A stretch of 12,612 nt of DNA. It comes from Synura sp. LO234KE. Taxonomy: Eukaryota > Sar > Synurophyceae > Synurales > Mallomonadaceae. The position numbers and the translations under genes are program-made. Below, piece by piece: positions 8,723 to 12,612 of this stretch (positions are counted from its first letter, which is position 1; every line of letters starts with the position of its first letter). The stretch covers positions 1 to 12,612 of the forward strand of contig VKHC01000385.1 in the NCBI GenBank assembly GCA_015143735.1, given 5' to 3'. The notes under the pieces were generated by a model that worked only from the letters and a program-made list of their open reading frames with translations, had not been told where the DNA came from and ran no database searches.

Positions 8723-11369
8723 CTACAATAATCGCACAGTACGATTGCCGCCAATCGACTCTCCACACATCCCTTCCGTCTGCAGCAGCCGTTTCAAATT
8801 CTCCAGCCGCAATTTGAAACGGTTACTACTGCTATAAGCCTGCAATATAAACTCCAATATAGTTGTATCCACAGGCTTCGAGGCGTACATATGCATTCCA
8901 AGGGGGAAGGCCGCGTCTTGATCCGTGACCGAGGCGTTTGCTGACATGCCCACTATAAAGGGGAACTCTTTGAAAACCGATTGATTGGCAAACCATTCTT
9001 TATAAGCCGCCAACATTTCAGGTCCGCTCATGTTGGGCTGTGTCCGCGACATGCAATGGCAACGAAACAGTTACGATGGTGATTACAAGTTGATCGACAT
9101 GTTACAGGTTTTAGAAGTAAATATACCACTCACCATCACGAAGTCCGTGAAAACTAAATTATATTGGTTCCGTTTGAGCAACGCGAGGCCCTCCAAGCCA
9201 TCGCTGGCCAACGTGACAGAACACCCATTGCTCAGGAACCACTTCTTCAACACCTTCTTTATCAACATGCTATCCTCCACAATAAGCACCGCCGGAGCAG
9301 AAGACGTGTGCTGTGTAGGAAATCGAACAGCTACAGCTGCAGCGCTCACTACTCTCCGGAGGATCCGTCTGAATCGACCCGTGAGAGCCGATAGCAGGGA
9401 ATCGCGGGGTGACTCCTGTACCACTTGTCCATACTCTCTCCCCCGCCCTTCACCCGCATTGCGCAATCTCCCACCTCCAGATCCCCCTCGATATGAGGAC
9501 AACGTGCCCAAGGTTCCCCGAGAAAGTGACGAGGAGTAGCTGCGATGTGACGAGCGGGATCGGATGTGAATCAGCGGCTTCCTGACGATTCCAATCGAGC
9601 TGGGTCCTATTTCAGCGGGAAGAGACCTTCTCCTGGGCACCAATGAGTCATCCGCCCCCTCGCCGCGCGATTCGTACATGTTCTGACGAGTCATCGGTGA
9701 AATGCGCCCGCTTCGACTCTTGCTGCTAAATCGAATCAGCCGTTTCAGCGGGTTACTTGTGCTTGTCCCCAGGAACACGTCCTCCTCCTCGTGCTCCCTG
9801 TTCACGCAAGAACGATATAAACAAATATCCTTTACGTGTCGACCGCACGACAGACTTACTCGTTGGCGCCCGTTTGCTGTTGCTCAGGTATATCTATGAC
9901 GCACATTCGAGATAGACATGCAGGGAACAGTAAGGACACGATTACTTTCAGTTTCGAAAACAATATTTACAGATATCTTACCTGGTAACACTGCGGGATA
10001 GGCGTCCTCTAGCGACACGAGACTCTGCAAACTCACACCCGACGGAGACCCGCCGGCTTGACATCGGCAGTTTATGGTGTACGAATGGATGTATCTGCCG
10101 GAGCTTCGTATGGAGATGAAATCGGTGTTCCCCGAGCTTAACGAACCATTCAAAATGCGAAGTAATTTTCCCAAAGACGCAGAAAATAAAGAATCTTTGC
10201 CTAGCGCAGGTCTCCAGTTTTCTATTCGCTCTTGACATTCGAAAGATATTTCCACCCGGAGGTCACACGATTGTTGGTCATACTTGTCAATCACCTTATC
10301 CACTAAATTGTTACATTCCGATTGAGTCGATAAGCTTCCATAATCACTTTTCTGTACCCGTACACATATCTGACTCCAACATCTTAAGAGTTTCCTCAAT
10401 GTAAGAGACACTAATAAGTTCACTGCTTCTGGGTAACTATATATCTGCCGTTGTATAAAATCTTCTTCTCGAATAATAAGACGTCGAAGTAGGAAGTTAG
10501 AACCGACAAGATTATACGCTTCTTGAACAACACCGATTAAGTTACACTCTACAAGCTTCAAATTTGATCTTGATATTTCATGAGCTCGTTGTAAAAATGA
10601 ATATTCCTCCAAACTAAATTTTAAAAATGATACGGCCGAAACTATGCTGTCTAGAGTATTTCGAAGTTTTTGGTTTAGACCAGCCTCATCAGAGCTAATA
10701 AGTGCCTCGGATTGTTGCACTAAATGTGATGAATTCATATCTAATGCCATAAGCGGTGTTCTAATGTCGTGTAAAACATCTTTCATTAACCCTGTTGATT
10801 TCAAAAATGATTCTCTGCGTAAAGACAGCATTTTTGAAACGACACCAGATATATGACCGAGAAGGGCGGCATCAGAGGAATCATATTTCTCACGTGGGAC
10901 AGAATCCATAACCGAAATAGTTCCAATAGCAAAACCGCCCACTTTTATACATGCCTCAGCGCAAAAACGTATACTTAGGTTAGAAAATTCACTTTCATGT
11001 AATCCATCGCATTCCGAATCCAGCAAGAAAGTTGCTCCCGCATTTGAGTCTTTCATAATTTTACGTAAATAATCTTTCAACAAATCAAATTCACTTATCA
11101 TGCGCAGCAATAAATCATTCGAACTGAACGAATAATAAACTTTATCTGCATTTGCAAAGGATACCGCCACCAGAGAGACCTTGAAACAAAAACAAAGATA
11201 CACAGAAGATTTTAAGATTTAATCTAAGCAACTTAAATACCTGGAGAGTTTTACATATATATCGTGGAAAATCCTCCGATATAAGATCATCTAATGTAGT
11301 GGAATTAGACAAATTACACTCATGAATAATGCGTTCCAGAATCTCTCTCTCGGAATCCAATCCATTCAT
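8723..11369 (-). CDS. Hybrid histidine kinase-like protein (GAF - HisKA - degenerate ATPase - receiver)
   Basis: Four exons in minus-strand order: 11369-11241, 11179-9982, 9876-9134, 9037-8723 (about 794 residues, phases consistent). Residues about 35-165 are a GAF domain of the type with LSIRFCAEA...IGTISVMDSVPRE. The H-box VLHDIRTPLMAL puts the phospho-accepting His near 180. Residues about 295-400 occupy the place of the ATPase domain, but the N-box Asn, the DxGxG box and the GxGxG box are absent (SLFSASLGKLLRILNG stands at the G2 position). Residues about 443-635 are a basic Ser/Arg/Gly-rich linker. Residues about 637-755 are a complete receiver: acidic pair in VLIVEDS (643-644), phospho-acceptor Asp in FTDFVM (687), Ser in GMSA (722), Lys in SKPV (744). 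Known function of the family: His-to-Asp phosphorelay signalling, with GAF as sensor. Inference: it probably cannot autophosphorylate, so it may relay phosphate from elsewhere or act allosterically. No membrane segment is seen, so it is likely cytosolic. Exon 2 may instead end at 9946 (alternative donor in the same phase). ATG at 11369 is the first after an in-frame stop. Confidence 0.85.
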
Positions 11370-11568
11370 ATTCAATATACACTTCCAGTTTCTATTCTTA
11401 ATTTAAATCTCGGACGGTCACGGAATTTTAGGGATTTGGACGCAACTGACACATTACCACGTCGTCAGGGGTGCTTCAATATCAAAGCTTGCATGTACAA
11501 TAATGAATGATGTACTGAGGTAAACTTATTCAAAATACCGCGAATCAGTAAATCTCCTGGCGCTTCAA
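11370..11568. promoter_or_regulatory. Divergent intergenic region, likely bidirectional promoter
   Basis: Only 199 bp separate the start codons of the hybrid kinase gene (-) and the transporter gene (+), so both 5' regions must lie here or overlap. It holds an ACGT-core element (CCACGTCGTCA at 11458-11468) flanked by the imperfect dyad CTGAC...GTCAG. I see no clear TATA box, and no copy of the plant phosphate-response site GNATATNC. Confidence 0.55.
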
Positions 11569-12612
11569 ATGAATACTTTTGTCAGTGGTGCTGGGTTTCT
11601 AGCTGATGCCTATGATATTTTCGTTGTAAATGTAGCTATCGATATAATGCGATCTTGTAAATATTCGCAATCACTGAGCACATCGAAAAATGCGATTTTG
11701 AAATCGATCTCATTAATTGGGGCGATAGTTGGACAGGTAACATTTGGAGCGGCAGCAGATGTTTTCGGTAGAAAAAAATTATTTATAGTAACTTGCTGCA
11801 TGGTCATATTTGGATCCATAGCAAGTTCGTTGATTCAGGATAATTTGATTGTGGGAATTTATGATCAACTTACGATTTGCAGGTTTATTCTTGGCATTGG
11901 AATAGGTACCAAAATTATTTATTACGCCTATATTCTGTTACCGATGGTTTTTAGGTGGAGAATATCCCCTTAGTGCGTCTGTGGCAAGTGAGAACAACTT
12001 AGAGCACCCAAAAAAGTGTCGTGGCCTCGCTCTAGTTTTTAGCATGCAAGGCTTTGGAACTCTACTATGTTCGCTCGTTCTCGTCATTGCTACTCAGTTT
12101 GTCGCAGATCCCAATTTGCAATGGAGAATAGCACTTAGTGCCGGTGCGGTTCCGATCCTTATCGCATTTTACTTCCGATGGAATATGGAAGAAACTGAAG
12201 AATGGAAAAAGTTGAAAAACAATTTGGAATATGTTAAGCCAGTACGTAATCTTTCCCTTGTCAGAGTTATAAAATGCAACTTACTCCGATTTTGTAATGT
12301 ATCATGTGAGTAGTTAAGCAGCCTAGCGGAAAATGAAGAGATCGAAAGGGATAATAATTACAAATTAATTGTTGATGAACCTGGTCCGCAGGTTCTTGAG
12401 GTTCATAACGAAACCAAAGATGGGAACGGAATGAATGATAGGGATGGCGCGGACCCCTCGATAGAAAATGGAGAGAGTCCAGTTACTAGTCACGACTTTT
12501 TTGATCTCAAAGAGCCGCTTAGCCCTCAACGCGACAACGATTCTAGGACAAACTTAAACTCTTCCTTAATTACGTTTCGTAGCGTTTTTGAAACATTTGT
12601 TTCCGTATTCCA
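11569..12612 (+). CDS. Phosphate:H+ symporter-like MFS transporter (5' part, cut by window end)
   Basis: Three exons: 11569-11905, 11955-12241 and 12314 onward (open at the edge; 307 residues visible). Introns are 49 and 72 nt, GT-AG, phases 1 and 0. The first splice restores the Pht1/Pho84 signature GIGIGGEYPLSASVASEN at residues 109-126. Other family marks: GAGFLADAYDIF in helix 1 (residues 7-18), the MFS loop 2-3 motif with DVFGRKK (64-70), FSMQGFG in helix 5 (Gln144) and QWRIALSAGAVP in helix 6 (168-179). The acidic Asp/Glu-Tyr and Gln positions used for phosphate and proton handling in characterised members are conserved as far as visible. Six helices are seen, followed by a hydrophilic central loop of more than 100 residues, rich in Asp/Glu/Asn/Ser. 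The family imports inorganic phosphate across the plasma membrane with protons. The N-terminus is very short before helix 1. The frame is open back to TAA at 11521 with no other ATG, so ATG 11569 is used unless an upstream exon exists. Substrate is inferred from family. Confidence 0.87.

Noticed and set aside
9030-9539. 169-codon + strand ORF over the receiver exon
   Set aside because: It is antisense to a receiver domain with clear motifs and has no family features itself.
9806-9860. GTAAGT donor with GTGAACAG acceptor suggesting a small intron within hybrid kinase exon 3
   Set aside because: Removing it shifts the frame away from the receiver domain, whereas reading through keeps an open frame to the upstream exon.
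1-12612. Bacterial origin or a CRISPR/prophage-type system
   Set aside because: Genes need spliceosomal introns to make sense, and no array, integrase or operon structure is present.

Overview
This is nuclear DNA of a eukaryote. Protein-coding segments are short, lie in different frames, and can only be joined through GT-AG introns. There are no ribosome-binding sites or operons. The gene content is a GAF / histidine-kinase / receiver hybrid, a Pht1/Pho84-like phosphate transporter and a MORN-repeat protein. That mix suggests a unicellular protist, possibly an alga of the stramenopile (diatom-like) kind, but the lineage call is weak inference from gene content alone. Layout, left to right. 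(A) 1-1245, + strand: the 3' end of an unrecognised gene. Its phase-compatible exons are about 1-37, 151-277, 455-496 and 617-1245, and its C-terminal half is long, polar and disordered-looking. (B) 1246-2011: a gap, or a long intron, with a perfect 13-bp triplicate and a nested inverted repeat. (C) 2012-6390, + strand: a MORN-repeat protein rebuilt here from 13 exons, most only 40-82 nt long. The splices restore nine consecutive MORN repeats with a 23-24 residue period after an acidic N-terminus. (D) 6391-8722: about 2.3 kb with no supportable gene. It holds a CTATAG-rich palindromic cluster, a 20-bp tandem duplication and a hairpin. (E) 8723-11369, - strand: a hybrid histidine kinase of four exons and about 794 residues (GAF, H-box, degenerate ATPase region, Ser/Arg/Gly-rich linker, receiver). 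The phospho-accepting His and the receiver residues are present, but the ATP-binding boxes are not recognisable. (F) 11370-11568: a 199-bp divergent intergenic region. (G) 11569 to the window end, + strand: the 5' half of a phosphate-transporter-like MFS gene (three exons, running off the edge) with a long acidic central loop. How the genes may work together: the transporter and the hybrid kinase-like protein are head-to-head and could share a promoter. Nutrient sensing coupled to transport is an attractive guess but is not shown by the sequence. The MORN protein is probably a membrane- or cytoskeleton-associated scaffold, with no evident link to the other genes. Exon coordinates were read by eye from splice motifs, phase and protein motifs; transcripts would be needed to confirm them.
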